Shown here one piece after another: positions 6,923 through 13,659 of a stretch of DNA of 15,212 nucleotides. Numbering within the stretch: position 1 is the first letter of the stretch; the number at the start of each line of letters is the position of its first letter. This DNA comes from DASUAL01 sp050733055 (GTDB lineage: Bacteria > Gemmatimonadota > Gemmatimonadetes > Gemmatimonadales > GWC2-71-9): positions 1 to 15,212 of the forward strand of contig JBOHSI010000023.1 in NCBI GenBank assembly GCA_050733055.1. Direction: 5' to 3'. Position numbers and translations under genes: made by a program. The notes beneath the pieces were generated by a model. It was given only the letters and a program-made list of their open reading frames with translations. It did no database searches and was not told the DNA's origin.

Positions 6923-7831
6923 CTACGACCGATTGTCGAGGAAGCGGCTGCCGATGTCGGCGTAGGCGTCGATGCGCCGATCGCGCAGGAACGGCCAGCC
7001 GCGGCGCACCTCCTCGATCCGGGCGAGGTCGACGTCCCCGATCAGGATGGTCTCGCGGTCCTGCGGTGCCTCGGCGACGATCGTCCCGAACGGCTCGGCG
7101 AGGAACGACGAGCCCCAGAACTCGATTCCATCGCCGCTCGAGTCCAAGCGTTCATGCCCCACGCGGTTTACCGCGGCCACGTACACCCCGTTCGCGATGG
7201 CGTGGCTGCGCTGGATCGTGCGCCAGGCGTCGAGCTGCTCGGCGCCGTGGGTGCCCTTCTCCACGGGATGCCAGCCGATCGCCGTCGGATAGAACAGGAC
7301 GTTCGCACCCTGGAGCGCCGTGATGCGTGCGCCCTCGGGGTACCACTGGTCCCAGCAGACCAACGTGCCGATCGGTCCGACGCTGGTGTCGAACACGCGG
7401 AAGCCCAGGTCGCCCGGTGTGAAATAGAACTTCTCGTAGTACGCGGGGTCATCCGGAATGTGCATCTTGCGGTAGAGGCCCACCACCCGGCCGTCGGCGT
7501 CGATCACCGCGGCGCTATTGTGGTACAGTCCGGGGGCGCGCCGCTCGAACACCGGCGCGATCACGACGACCCCCGCCCGCTTCGCTGCCTCGCCTAGCGC
7601 TGCGGTGCTCGGACCCGGCACCGACTCCGCCAGGTCGAAGAGCGCTGCGTCCTCGCGCTGGGCGAAGTAGCGCGAGCGGAACAGCTCTGGCAGGCAGACG
7701 AGCTGCGCGCCTTGCGCGGCCGCCTCGGCGACCTTCGCCACGGCCTTCTGGAGGTTGGCGTCCGGGTCGGCGGACATCGCCATCTGGACGAGACCGACCT
7801 TGTAGCTCGCCGGGGATTTCGGGCGCGACAT
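6923..7831 (-). CDS. aguB: N-carbamoylputrescine amidase
   Basis: A complete 302-residue nitrilase-superfamily amidohydrolase that converts N-carbamoylputrescine to putrescine, CO2 and ammonia. The catalytic triad is visible: Glu49 (CLPELF), Lys122 (YRKMHIPDDP) and Cys159 (VCWDQWYPE). The YRKMHIPDDP and DQWYPEGAR motifs are those of the AguB/CPA branch rather than general nitrilases. There is no signal peptide, so it acts in the cytoplasm. It is the first gene of the aguB-aguA pair on the minus strand and is divergent from the DUF805-SRPBCC gene. ATG 7831 has no clear Shine-Dalgarno sequence, but the frame and length fit the family. Confidence 0.95.
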   Translation of the reverse strand: MSRPKSPASYKVGLVQMAMSADPDANLQKAVAKVAEAAAQGAQLVCLPELFRSRYFAQREDAALFDLAESVPGPSTAALGEAAKRAGVVVIAPVFERRAPGLYHNSAAVIDADGRVVGLYRKMHIPDDPAYYEKFYFTPGDLGFRVFDTSVGPIGTLVCWDQWYPEGARITALQGANVLFYPTAIGWHPVEKGTHGAEQLDAWRTIQRSHAIANGVYVAAVNRVGHERLDSSGDGIEFWGSSFLAEPFGTIVAEAPQDRETILIGDVDLARIEEVRRGWPFLRDRRIDAYADIGSRFLDNRS

Positions 7832-7881
7832 GGAAGAGAAGACTACACGCTCCGCTCTTCGCGCGCACCTCCGAGCGCTCC

Positions 7882-9300
7882 GTGCCGGCGTTGCGCGGCT
7901 GCCTCGCGGTCGAGAAACTTCTGGTCGTGGACACCGGCCTGGCCCGCCGCCTGCGGGTGTGGTTCATGCTCAACGAAGCCGTCGACCGGCGGACCTACCT
8001 CGTAAACGGTCTCGTGCTGGTGGCCCTCAAGTACGGGGTCGATGCAGCGGCCGTGTTCAGCATGGCGGGGAAGTTCTGGTCGCCCCTCGACTACCTCTTG
8101 CCGTTCTATTTCCTGCGCGCGGAGAAGTTCGCCGGTGCGCCCGCTTGGTTCCTTCCCGTGCTCGTCGTGTGGACGTTGCCGTTCATGTGGATCGGAGTCG
8201 CCATGACCCTGCGTCGCGCGGTGGACGCGGGACGCTCGCCGTGGCTCTCACTGCTGTTCTTCGTGCCGTTCCTGAACTACGCACTCATGCTGGTGCTGTG
8301 CGCGCTGCCGACGGTGCCGCTGCGTCCATGGGAGCAGGCGGAAGGAACCCGCGTGGTGGACGCGCGGCTCGCCGTCGCGCTGTACGGGATCGCGGCGGGA
8401 CTAGCCGTCGCGATTCCCACGATCATCGTCAACGTGTACCTGCTCCGCCGGTACTCGACGTCTCTGTTTCTGGGAACGCCCTTCACCCTGGGCGCCGTCA
8501 CGGCCTACGTGCTCAACCGCGAGGACCCTAGAGGCGTGGGCGTGACGATGCAGGTCGTGAGCTTGAGCGTCGTGCTGCTGGGTGGAGCGATCCTGCTGTT
8601 CGGGCTCGAGGGCCTGCTGTGTATCGCGATGGCGCTCCCCATCGCGATCGCGCTCGCCATCCTGGGCGGGGTCTTCGGACGGGCGATCGCCCTGCACACC
8701 CCCGGCCGGCCGGCGCAGCTCGCGAGCCTGGTGCTCGCGGTGCCGGTCCTGGCGGGGCTCGATCAAGTGCGCGGCATCGCGCCTCCGTACGAGGTAGCCG
8801 ACGCCGTCGTGGTCGACGCCCCGCCGGAGACGGTGTGGCGCCACGTCGTGAGCTTCAGCGAGTTAGCACCGCCGGGCGAAGCACTATTCCGGCTGGGCGT
8901 GGCATACCCGCGGCGCGCCTGGATCGAGGGGACCGGGCGGGGCGCGATCCGCCACTGCGAGTTCTCGACCGGCACGTTCATCGAGCCGATCACGCGGTGG
9001 GAGGCGCCGCGTCGGCTCTCGTTCGACATCACGGAGCAACCCGTGCCGCTACGAGAGCTGTCACCCCGCGGTGCGATCGATGCGCCGCACCTGCACGGCT
9101 ATTTCGGAGCGCGGCGCGGCGAGTTCCGCCTGGCCGAGCTGCCGGGGGAGCGGGTCCGGACGCTGCTGATCGGGAGCACCTGGTACGAGATCGACATCGG
9201 GCCGGCGTGGTATTGGAGGATGTACGCGGACGGAATCGTCTCGGCGATTCATTGGCGCGTGCTCGAGCACATCAAACAGCTGTCCCAGATCGGATCATGA
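7882..9300 (+). CDS. Multi-pass membrane protein with DUF805-like N-terminus and SRPBCC C-terminus
   Basis: Up to 472 residues. The N-terminal third resembles DUF805 membrane proteins: the opening segment DRRTYLVNGL (35-44), hydrophobic helices near 40-60, 90-110 and 121-142, and the family-like motif RRAVDAGRSPWLSLLFFVPFLN split around residues 111-132. More helices follow (about 163-190, 196-212, 222-270 and 280-295). The last 165 residues (about 305-470) look like a START/polyketide-cyclase (SRPBCC) domain, opening with DAVVVDAPPETVWRHVVSF. That fold binds lipids or hydrophobic ligands. The fusion suggests a membrane protein handling a hydrophobic ligand, but the role is unknown. The start is uncertain: GTG 7882, GTG 7957 or ATG 7966 (Met29), with no good ribosome site at any; Met29 best matches where DUF805 proteins begin. 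The stop overlaps the next start by 4 bases. Confidence 0.8.
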   Translation: MPALRGCLAVEKLLVVDTGLARRLRVWFMLNEAVDRRTYLVNGLVLVALKYGVDAAAVFSMAGKFWSPLDYLLPFYFLRAEKFAGAPAWFLPVLVVWTLPFMWIGVAMTLRRAVDAGRSPWLSLLFFVPFLNYALMLVLCALPTVPLRPWEQAEGTRVVDARLAVALYGIAAGLAVAIPTIIVNVYLLRRYSTSLFLGTPFTLGAVTAYVLNREDPRGVGVTMQVVSLSVVLLGGAILLFGLEGLLCIAMALPIAIALAILGGVFGRAIALHTPGRPAQLASLVLAVPVLAGLDQVRGIAPPYEVADAVVVDAPPETVWRHVVSFSELAPPGEALFRLGVAYPRRAWIEGTGRGAIRHCEFSTGTFIEPITRWEAPRRLSFDITEQPVPLRELSPRGAIDAPHLHGYFGARRGEFRLAELPGERVRTLLIGSTWYEIDIGPAWYWRMYADGIVSAIHWRVLEHIKQLSQIGS

Positions 9301-10451
9301 ACCGTTGCTCGACGCTCCTGCGCGGTCACACCGCCGTCGTCGCGCTGCTCATCCCGGCTGCGGTGGCCGCGTTTCGGTTCGGGCGCGGCCCGGTTGCTTC
9401 CGTCGGCTCGGCGTGCGTCTCGCATCCCGCGGTGGCGCCACCGGCGGCCTACGCGACGGCCGTTTCCCGAGGGCAGGTGATCGTGTGCAGAGAGCTCGCG
9501 AGCCGGATTCCCGGGGTGCAAGTCGCGGTCGCCGTCGACGGCAGCATCGTCTGGTCGGAAGGGTTCGGGTACGCGGACCTGGAGGACCGGGTCCCCGTCA
9601 CGAGCGAGACGCAGTTCCGGATCGGGAGCGTCTCTAAACCGTTGACCGTGGTGGCCGTGGCGCTGCTGTACGAGCAGCGAACGCTCGACCTGGACGCGCC
9701 GGTGCAGCGCTATGTCCCTTCGTTCCCCGACAAGGGCTATCCCATCACGACGCGCCAGCTCGCGGGGCACCTTGCCGGGATCCGGCACTACCGGTACAAC
9801 GAATTCTTTCTCAACCAGCGCTTCCACACGGTCATCGAGGGGCTCGCGATCTTCCAGGACGATTCGCTGCTGTTCCCCCCCGGAACGAAGTTCGGCTACT
9901 CGAGTTACGGCTGGAACCTGATCTCGGCAGTGATCGAGGGTGCGGCGCGGCAGGACTTCCTGAGCTACATGACGGAGAGCGTGTTCCGGCCGCTGGGCAT
10001 GACCCACACTGCGCCCGACCGCAGCGACAGCCTCATCCCCAACCGCTCGCGCTTCTATGACCCTGACCGCGGCGGTGGCTTTACGCCGGCGCCGCCCGTG
10101 GACTTGAGCTCCAAGTGGGCCGGCGGCGGGTTCCTCTCGACCGCCGAGGACCTGGCGCGATTCGGCTCGGCGCTGCTTCAGCCCGGCTTTCTCAAGGCCG
10201 AGACGCTCGAGCTGCTGTTCACGTCACAGCGGACGACCGCGGGAGAGTCCACGCGGTACGGGATCGGGTGGTACGTGGCGACCGACAGCCTGGGGCACCG
10301 CTGGGTGTTTCACGGGGGCAGCTCGGTCGGCGGGACGACGACGTTCGGCCTGGACCGGGACTCGCGCGTCGTGGTGGCGATCCTGTCGAACCTCACGGAC
10401 GCGCCGCTCCGGCCGGCGCGGGCGATTCAGCCGTTGTTCGATCGCCGCTGA
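9297..10451 (+). CDS. Exported LACTB-like serine hydrolase (beta-lactamase/PBP family)
   Basis: A 384-residue protein of the class C beta-lactamase/penicillin-binding-protein-like hydrolase family (PF00144). The N-terminus has a hydrophobic signal (about 10-26). Active-site motifs are Ser111-x-x-Lys114 (GSVSKPLT), a YSS version of the usual YxN motif (Tyr201) and HGG at 339-341 in place of KTG/HTG. Several stretches closely follow the mitochondrial protein LACTB: VWSEGFGYADLEDRVP, LAGIRHY, LFFxPG-like LLFPPGTKFGYSSYG and the KWAGGGFLSTAEDL block at 273-286. LACTB is a serine protease/esterase rather than an antibiotic-hydrolysing enzyme, so a peptide or ester substrate in the periplasm is more likely than drug resistance. 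Its ATG overlaps the stop of the SRPBCC membrane protein, so the two are probably made together. Its stop abuts the stop of the convergent metallo-hydrolase gene. Confidence 0.93.
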   Translation: MNRCSTLLRGHTAVVALLIPAAVAAFRFGRGPVASVGSACVSHPAVAPPAAYATAVSRGQVIVCRELASRIPGVQVAVAVDGSIVWSEGFGYADLEDRVPVTSETQFRIGSVSKPLTVVAVALLYEQRTLDLDAPVQRYVPSFPDKGYPITTRQLAGHLAGIRHYRYNEFFLNQRFHTVIEGLAIFQDDSLLFPPGTKFGYSSYGWNLISAVIEGAARQDFLSYMTESVFRPLGMTHTAPDRSDSLIPNRSRFYDPDRGGGFTPAPPVDLSSKWAGGGFLSTAEDLARFGSALLQPGFLKAETLELLFTSQRTTAGESTRYGIGWYVATDSLGHRWVFHGGSSVGGTTTFGLDRDSRVVVAILSNLTDAPLRPARAIQPLFDRR

Positions 10452-11345
10452 CTAGCGCTTCGACAAGTCGCTGTACAAGATCTCCACGAACTTGTCCGGC
10501 TTCAGGAAGGCGCCCCCCCACGTCGCGTCGAACTCCGCAGTGGGCTTCGCCGCCTGCACCTGCTCAAGCGTCTTCCCCTGCCGCACCAGGTTCCGCACCC
10601 GGTCGCGCACTGTGACGAGCATGCCGCGGTAAGTGTCCAGCTGCGAGCGGCTGGAGAGCGGCCCGTGGCCCGGAATGAACTTGGTGTTGCGGCCGGTCAT
10701 GCCAAGGACGCGGTCGAGGGCGGGGATCACGCCGTCGACCGACCCGCCGCTCGCGACGTCGATGAAGGGATACATCCCGTTGAAGTAGATGTCGCCCATG
10801 TGGACTACGTTGGCCTGCCGGAAATACACAACCGCGTCGCCGTCCGTGTGCGCGGGCGCCACGTGGAACGCGTTGATCGAGTCCCCGTTCAGGTAGAACG
10901 TCACGGCGTCGGTGAAGGTCACCACGGGGAGCGCCCCTTCGGACGACGGCGGCACCCGCATGCCAAACGCCGCGATGAACTGCTCCGCGCTCATCCGTCG
11001 CCGCACGTTCTCGTGCGCCACGAGCACCACGCCGGCCTTGCCCATGTTCTCGTTGCCGCCCGTGTGGTCGGGGTGCCAATGCGTATTGAGCAGGAACCGG
11101 ATCGGTCCCGGATGGATCGCGGCGACGGCCGCTCGGATCTTGTCGGTGAGCGGCGCGTACTGGTCGTCGATCAGAACGACGCCGTTTGGCCCCGCGGAGA
11201 CGCCGATGTTGCCGCCGCTCCCCATCAGCATGTAAACCCCGTCCGCCACCTTCACGGTGCGGATCTGGATCGTGTCCCAGTTCTGCTGCGCCGCGAGCGG
11301 TGCGGTCAGGGCGCCGAGCGCGACCAAGAGCAGTGTCAGACGCAC
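10452..11345 (-). CDS. Exported metallo-beta-lactamase-fold hydrolase
   Basis: A 297-residue protein from GTG 11345. That start is supported by a GAGGAG ribosome site (11351-11356) five bases upstream and by an immediate signal peptide ending near AAQQ (residues 1-20). The metallo-beta-lactamase fold is complete with two-metal ligands: His89, His91, Asp93, His94 (NTHWHPDHTGG), His166 (PAHTDGD), Asp185 (VHMGDIYFNG) and His227 (IPGHGPL). The PAHTDGDAVVYF pattern and overall arrangement resemble secreted hydrolases of the cyclase/SoxH-like group annotated simply as MBL-fold; class B beta-lactamase activity cannot be inferred. The start lies one base past the stop of the LolA-like gene, so both are in one operon. 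The 3' end abuts the convergent LACTB-like gene with no room for a terminator. Confidence 0.92.
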   Translation of the reverse strand: MRLTLLLVALGALTAPLAAQQNWDTIQIRTVKVADGVYMLMGSGGNIGVSAGPNGVVLIDDQYAPLTDKIRAAVAAIHPGPIRFLLNTHWHPDHTGGNENMGKAGVVLVAHENVRRRMSAEQFIAAFGMRVPPSSEGALPVVTFTDAVTFYLNGDSINAFHVAPAHTDGDAVVYFRQANVVHMGDIYFNGMYPFIDVASGGSVDGVIPALDRVLGMTGRNTKFIPGHGPLSSRSQLDTYRGMLVTVRDRVRNLVRQGKTLEQVQAAKPTAEFDATWGGAFLKPDKFVEILYSDLSKR

Positions 11346-11346
11346 G

Positions 11347-12069
11347 TCAGCTCCTCGCTTTCTTCCATTGCCGCGGGTCGAAGAGCGCCTCGTCAAGCGG
11401 GACGTCGGTCCTGATCTCCGTGTACTCCTCGAACCAGCGCTCCCGGCCGTCCAGCAGGAAGGCCACCTCGGGGGAAAGCCACGCGCCACCGACCGGGTGG
11501 TACTTGTTGAAGCGGATGTCGCTGATGCGCGTGGTGTCGCGCTGCCCCAGCTCGAGCAACCGCACGAACACGAGCCGTTCCCGGTCGATCCAGAACTGTC
11601 GCGCGCGCAGGTCCCCGGCCTTCGCCCCCACCACCCAGACCGGGCGCCCCTCCCAGGTGTCCTCGTGCACCGTCCCCACGTCGAACTTGAGCTGGGAGAG
11701 CCGGGCCACCGTCCGGTCCACGGGATCGAAGTAGACGTCGAAGCCTAGGACCATGAGCGGATGGATGTAGGGTGACGCGCTGACGAGGGTGTCGGCGTTG
11801 AAGACGAACTGGGAGTCGTTCACGAACAGGGCGCCGTTTCCCGAGTCTGTCGGCTCGAACTCGATGCGCAGCTTGCCGGGCATGGCGGCGTACTCGCGCC
11901 ACACCGAGTGCTGTTTCGCACCGTCGGGCCCCGTGGCGGTGTTGTGCTGCACGAAGGCGAGCGTCCGGTACCATTTCCCGGCGTACCGGTCGTGCATCGC
12001 CTTGATGATGTGACGCCCGTCGGGCGGGGAAGCGATAACCGCGGACGTGAACAAAATGTCTTGTAGCAC
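11347..12069 (-). CDS. LolA-like (outer-membrane lipoprotein-sorting fold) protein
   Basis: A 240-residue protein starting at GTG 12069, which is preceded by AGAGGA (12073-12078). The sequence has the beta-rich, aromatic pattern of the LolA/LolB-like fold: RYAGKWYRTLAFVQ near residue 28, LRIEFEPTDSGNGALFVNDSQFVFNADTL split around 68-96, WEGRPVWVVGAKAGD, and the final-strand region RFNKYHPVGGAWLSPEV. Relatives usually have a clear signal peptide. Here the N-terminus has only a short hydrophobic run (ILFTSAVIA) and no basic residues, so export is doubtful or the 5' end has been changed by rearrangement. No in-frame start exists further upstream before a stop codon. It is followed after one base by the metallo-hydrolase gene. 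Function is unknown; lipid or lipoprotein handling in the envelope is the family-based guess. Confidence 0.78.
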   Translation of the reverse strand: MLQDILFTSAVIASPPDGRHIIKAMHDRYAGKWYRTLAFVQHNTATGPDGAKQHSVWREYAAMPGKLRIEFEPTDSGNGALFVNDSQFVFNADTLVSASPYIHPLMVLGFDVYFDPVDRTVARLSQLKFDVGTVHEDTWEGRPVWVVGAKAGDLRARQFWIDRERLVFVRLLELGQRDTTRISDIRFNKYHPVGGAWLSPEVAFLLDGRERWFEEYTEIRTDVPLDEALFDPRQWKKARS

Positions 12070-12076
12070 GGGTCCT

Positions 12077-12172
12077 CTACCGCTCGAATCGATATCCGGC
12101 TTTGCGGACCGTCAAGATGTGCCGCGGCGCGGCCGGGTCGGCCTCGAGCTTGCGGCGCAGCTCGAGTTGGTC
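12077..12172 (-). pseudogene. Orphan 3' end of an OmpR/PhoB-type response regulator
   Basis: On the minus strand about 31 codons ending in TAG (12077-12079) encode LELRRKLEADPAAPRHILTV followed by RKAGYRFER. This is the C-terminal end of the winged-helix DNA-binding domain of OmpR-family regulators (recognition-helix end and the wing ending in GYRF). Upstream in the same frame the residues (NPGPRAAPRVDRP) no longer resemble the family and no start codon gives a full domain. The receiver domain and most of the DNA-binding domain are missing. The stop is only 7 bases before the GTG of the LolA-like gene, as expected if an intact regulator once headed that operon. The break falls in the region upstream of ybhB. 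Confidence 0.75.
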
Positions 12173-12181
12173 CGGCCGGTC

Positions 12182-12231
12182 AACCCGGGGTGCAGCACGT
12201 GGCCCCGGGTTTGGCTTTATGTTTCAAGCCA
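12182..12231 (+). promoter_or_regulatory. Tandem hairpins and leaderless-type start region of ybhB
   Basis: A 9-bp perfect inverted repeat, AACCCGGGG (12182-12190) and CCCCGGGTT (12203-12211), has a 12-base loop. A smaller one, TGGCTT (12212-12217) and AAGCCA (12226-12231), ends at the base before the last base preceding ATG 12233. No Shine-Dalgarno sequence precedes that ATG. TATGTT (12218-12223) could be a -10 element giving a nearly leaderless message. The first hairpin is followed by a modest T-rich run, so a terminator or attenuator is the alternative. Confidence 0.35.
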
Positions 12232-12232
12232 T

Positions 12233-12709
12233 ATGACGCTTACGCTCATCAGCACCGCTTTCGGGGAAGGCGGCCCGATCCCCGTCAAGCACACCTGCGA
12301 CGGAGCCGACGTGTCGCCTCCGCTCTCGTGGGGCGGGATGCCGCGGGGCACGGTCGCATTCGCCGTGATCGCGGATGACCCCGACGCCCCGGCAGGCACC
12401 TGGGTACACTGGGTACTGTACGATCTGTCGGGGAGCGCGGTGCAGCTGCCAGAGAACGTTCCCAAGGCGGACACGCTCCCGGACCTGGGCGGCGCGATCC
12501 AGGGGCGCAACGACTTCCGGCGCACGGGCTATGGCGGACCGTGCCCGCCGCCAGGTCCGGCGCACCGCTACTTCTTCAAGCTGTACGCGCTCGACGCGCC
12601 CCTGAAGCTCAGGCCCGGCGCCACGAAGCAGGAGGTGGAGGCCGCGATGAAGGGCCGCGTCTTGGCAACGGCGCAGCTGACGGGAACGTACGCGAGGCGG
12701 AAGCGATGA
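12233..12709 (+). CDS. YbhB/YbcL-family Raf-kinase-inhibitor-like (PEBP) protein
   Basis: A complete 158-residue PEBP-domain protein of the normal bacterial length. Conserved pieces are CDGADVSPPLSWGGMP (21-36), the ligand-pocket segment DDPDAPAGTWVHWVLYDL (48-65), and GYGGPCPPPGPAHRYFFKLY (about 99-118). PEBP proteins bind anionic ligands such as phosphate head groups; bacterial members have no settled function. There is no signal peptide. The frame is open upstream to 12047, but the extra residues are unlike the family, so ATG 12233 is used. Its stop overlaps the start of the JAMM gene by 4 bases (ATGA), so the two are co-translated. Confidence 0.93.
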   Translation: MTLTLISTAFGEGGPIPVKHTCDGADVSPPLSWGGMPRGTVAFAVIADDPDAPAGTWVHWVLYDLSGSAVQLPENVPKADTLPDLGGAIQGRNDFRRTGYGGPCPPPGPAHRYFFKLYALDAPLKLRPGATKQEVEAAMKGRVLATAQLTGTYARRKR

Positions 12710-13317
12710 GAGCGCTCGTCATCGCACTTGTGGCGTCCGGCTTGGTATGGGGGAGCAGGGAGCAGGGAGCTGTCCCCTCCGATGCGCCGCGGGCTCCCGG
12801 TTCGCACCGTCAGGTACTGCTCCCTGCTCCCCGCTCCCCCGAGTTTGCCGTCATCATCCTCCCTGTGGCGCTGCGCGACCTGATGAGCGCGGTGTGGGTT
12901 GAAAACAACCGCCACTGGGATGAGCTCGCCGACCAAAACACACTCACGCAGCTGCTGGGTACCGGCAAGCCCACTCAGCGAGAGTATCTCGGTTGCCTGC
13001 AGGGTGAGATCGCGCGCGACACGCTCTGGGTACGGGGCATCGTCGCGGCGGCCGAGCTGAAGCAGCTACAGTTCGCGGTGTCGGGAAACTGCGACGACGT
13101 GGACCAGTCCGTCGGGACCTGGCACACGCATCCGTACCGGGCAGACCCGGCTGGCCGCGCCATGAAGGAGCGCGGGCTGTCGCCGATGGACCTCGCGACG
13201 TTCGCGTCCGCGCGCGACGTCGTGACGCTCGTGATGTGGGACCTGGACTCGCTCGATGCGGCGGCAAAGGCCGTGGACGGCACCGTGCGCCATCCCGCCC
13301 CGCTCGCGGTCCGCTAG
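12706..13317 (+). CDS. Exported JAMM/MPN (JAB-domain) metalloprotein
   Basis: A 203-residue protein with all JAMM zinc-site residues: Glu93 (REYLGCLQG), His140 and His142 (GTWHTHPY), Ser159 and Asp162 (LSPMDLATF). The stretch between HxHP and SxxD is longer than in archetypal JAMM enzymes. JAMM proteins are zinc isopeptidases/peptidases (Rpn11, RadC-like, sulfur-carrier processing). The N-terminus (MRALVIALVASGLVW) is a likely signal peptide, so this one probably works outside the cytoplasm, which is unusual for the family. Residues about 15-45 are encoded by a palindromic heptad-repeat element kept in frame (see 12749-12840). ATG 12706 is supported by the 4-base overlap with ybhB. The stop TAG shares CTAG with the stop of the convergent gene. 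The substrate is unknown. Confidence 0.82.
   Translation: MRALVIALVASGLVWGSREQGAVPSDAPRAPGSHRQVLLPAPRSPEFAVIILPVALRDLMSAVWVENNRHWDELADQNTLTQLLGTGKPTQREYLGCLQGEIARDTLWVRGIVAAAELKQLQFAVSGNCDDVDQSVGTWHTHPYRADPAGRAMKERGLSPMDLATFASARDVVTLVMWDLDSLDAAAKAVDGTVRHPAPLAVR
12749..12840. repeat. Palindromic heptad-repeat element inside a gene
   Basis: The left arm (12749-12770) is built of GGGAGCA heptads and the right arm (12819-12840) of GCTCCCY heptads. The arms are 22 bases long and reverse complementary with one mismatch, around a 48-base centre. The RNA or single-stranded DNA would form a long G/C hairpin. The whole element is in frame with the JAMM gene and has no stop codon. It looks like a small mobile palindromic element (REP/MITE-like). 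Confidence 0.75.
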
Positions 13318-13658
13318 TCGCGGCCCGCGTCGTCTGAAGGCGCGCCTGCCCCCAACCAGCTGCGGAACGGCCCCGATTCGAGCGCCAGGCGCCACTCGGC
13401 CAACACGGACTGGGCCATGGCGCGCACGGCGCCGCTCGCCGGGGACGCGAGCGAGCGCTCCAGCAGCCATCCTTCGAACCCCTCGGGATCGGGATCTTCG
13501 CGCACCGCGGCGGCAAGCAGCTCGCGCTTGATCTCCAGCCCGATCGCGTCGGGAGTCGTGTCGCGCTTGCGCTTGCGGCGGCGGCCCTCAGAGGCTTCGA
13601 GCGCCGCAAGCAGCTGGCCGCAGATCTCGGCCGGGCGGGGACTGGGCGAGGAGGGCAT
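13314..13658 (-). CDS. Unknown 114-residue protein at the end of the formate dehydrogenase operon
   Basis: I do not recognise this protein. From ATG 13658 it has 114 residues and no signal or membrane segment. The middle is very basic (GRRRKRKRD, 23-31) and is followed by a predicted helical, acidic-to-neutral domain (TTPDAIGLEIKRELLAAAVR, then EDPDPEGFEGWLLERSL) and an aromatic C-terminal part ending FRSWLGAGAPSDD. The start is one base past the fdhE stop, so it is translated from the same message, which points to a role in formate dehydrogenase maturation or assembly. No Cys or His cluster is present, so it is not an obvious metal carrier. An in-frame extension to 13712 would overlap fdhE and is not preferred. 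The stop overlaps that of the convergent JAMM gene. Confidence 0.75.
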   Translation of the reverse strand: MPSSPSPRPAEICGQLLAALEASEGRRRKRKRDTTPDAIGLEIKRELLAAAVREDPDPEGFEGWLLERSLASPASGAVRAMAQSVLAEWRLALESGPFRSWLGAGAPSDDAGRD

Positions 13659-13659
13659 C

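Noticed and set aside
6581..7597. 338-codon plus-strand frame opposite aguA and aguB
   Set aside because: Both opposite genes have full catalytic residues; this frame is a composition artefact.
8619..9296. Upstream in-frame extension of the LACTB-like gene
   Set aside because: The added residues overlap the SRPBCC coding region and are Arg/Ala-rich without domain features, while ATG 9297 opens a signal peptide and forms an ATGA overlap.
10452..11345. Antibiotic resistance metallo-beta-lactamase
   Set aside because: The fold and metal ligands are shared by many hydrolases and nothing in the sequence or context points to a beta-lactam substrate. The same caution applies to the LACTB-like gene.
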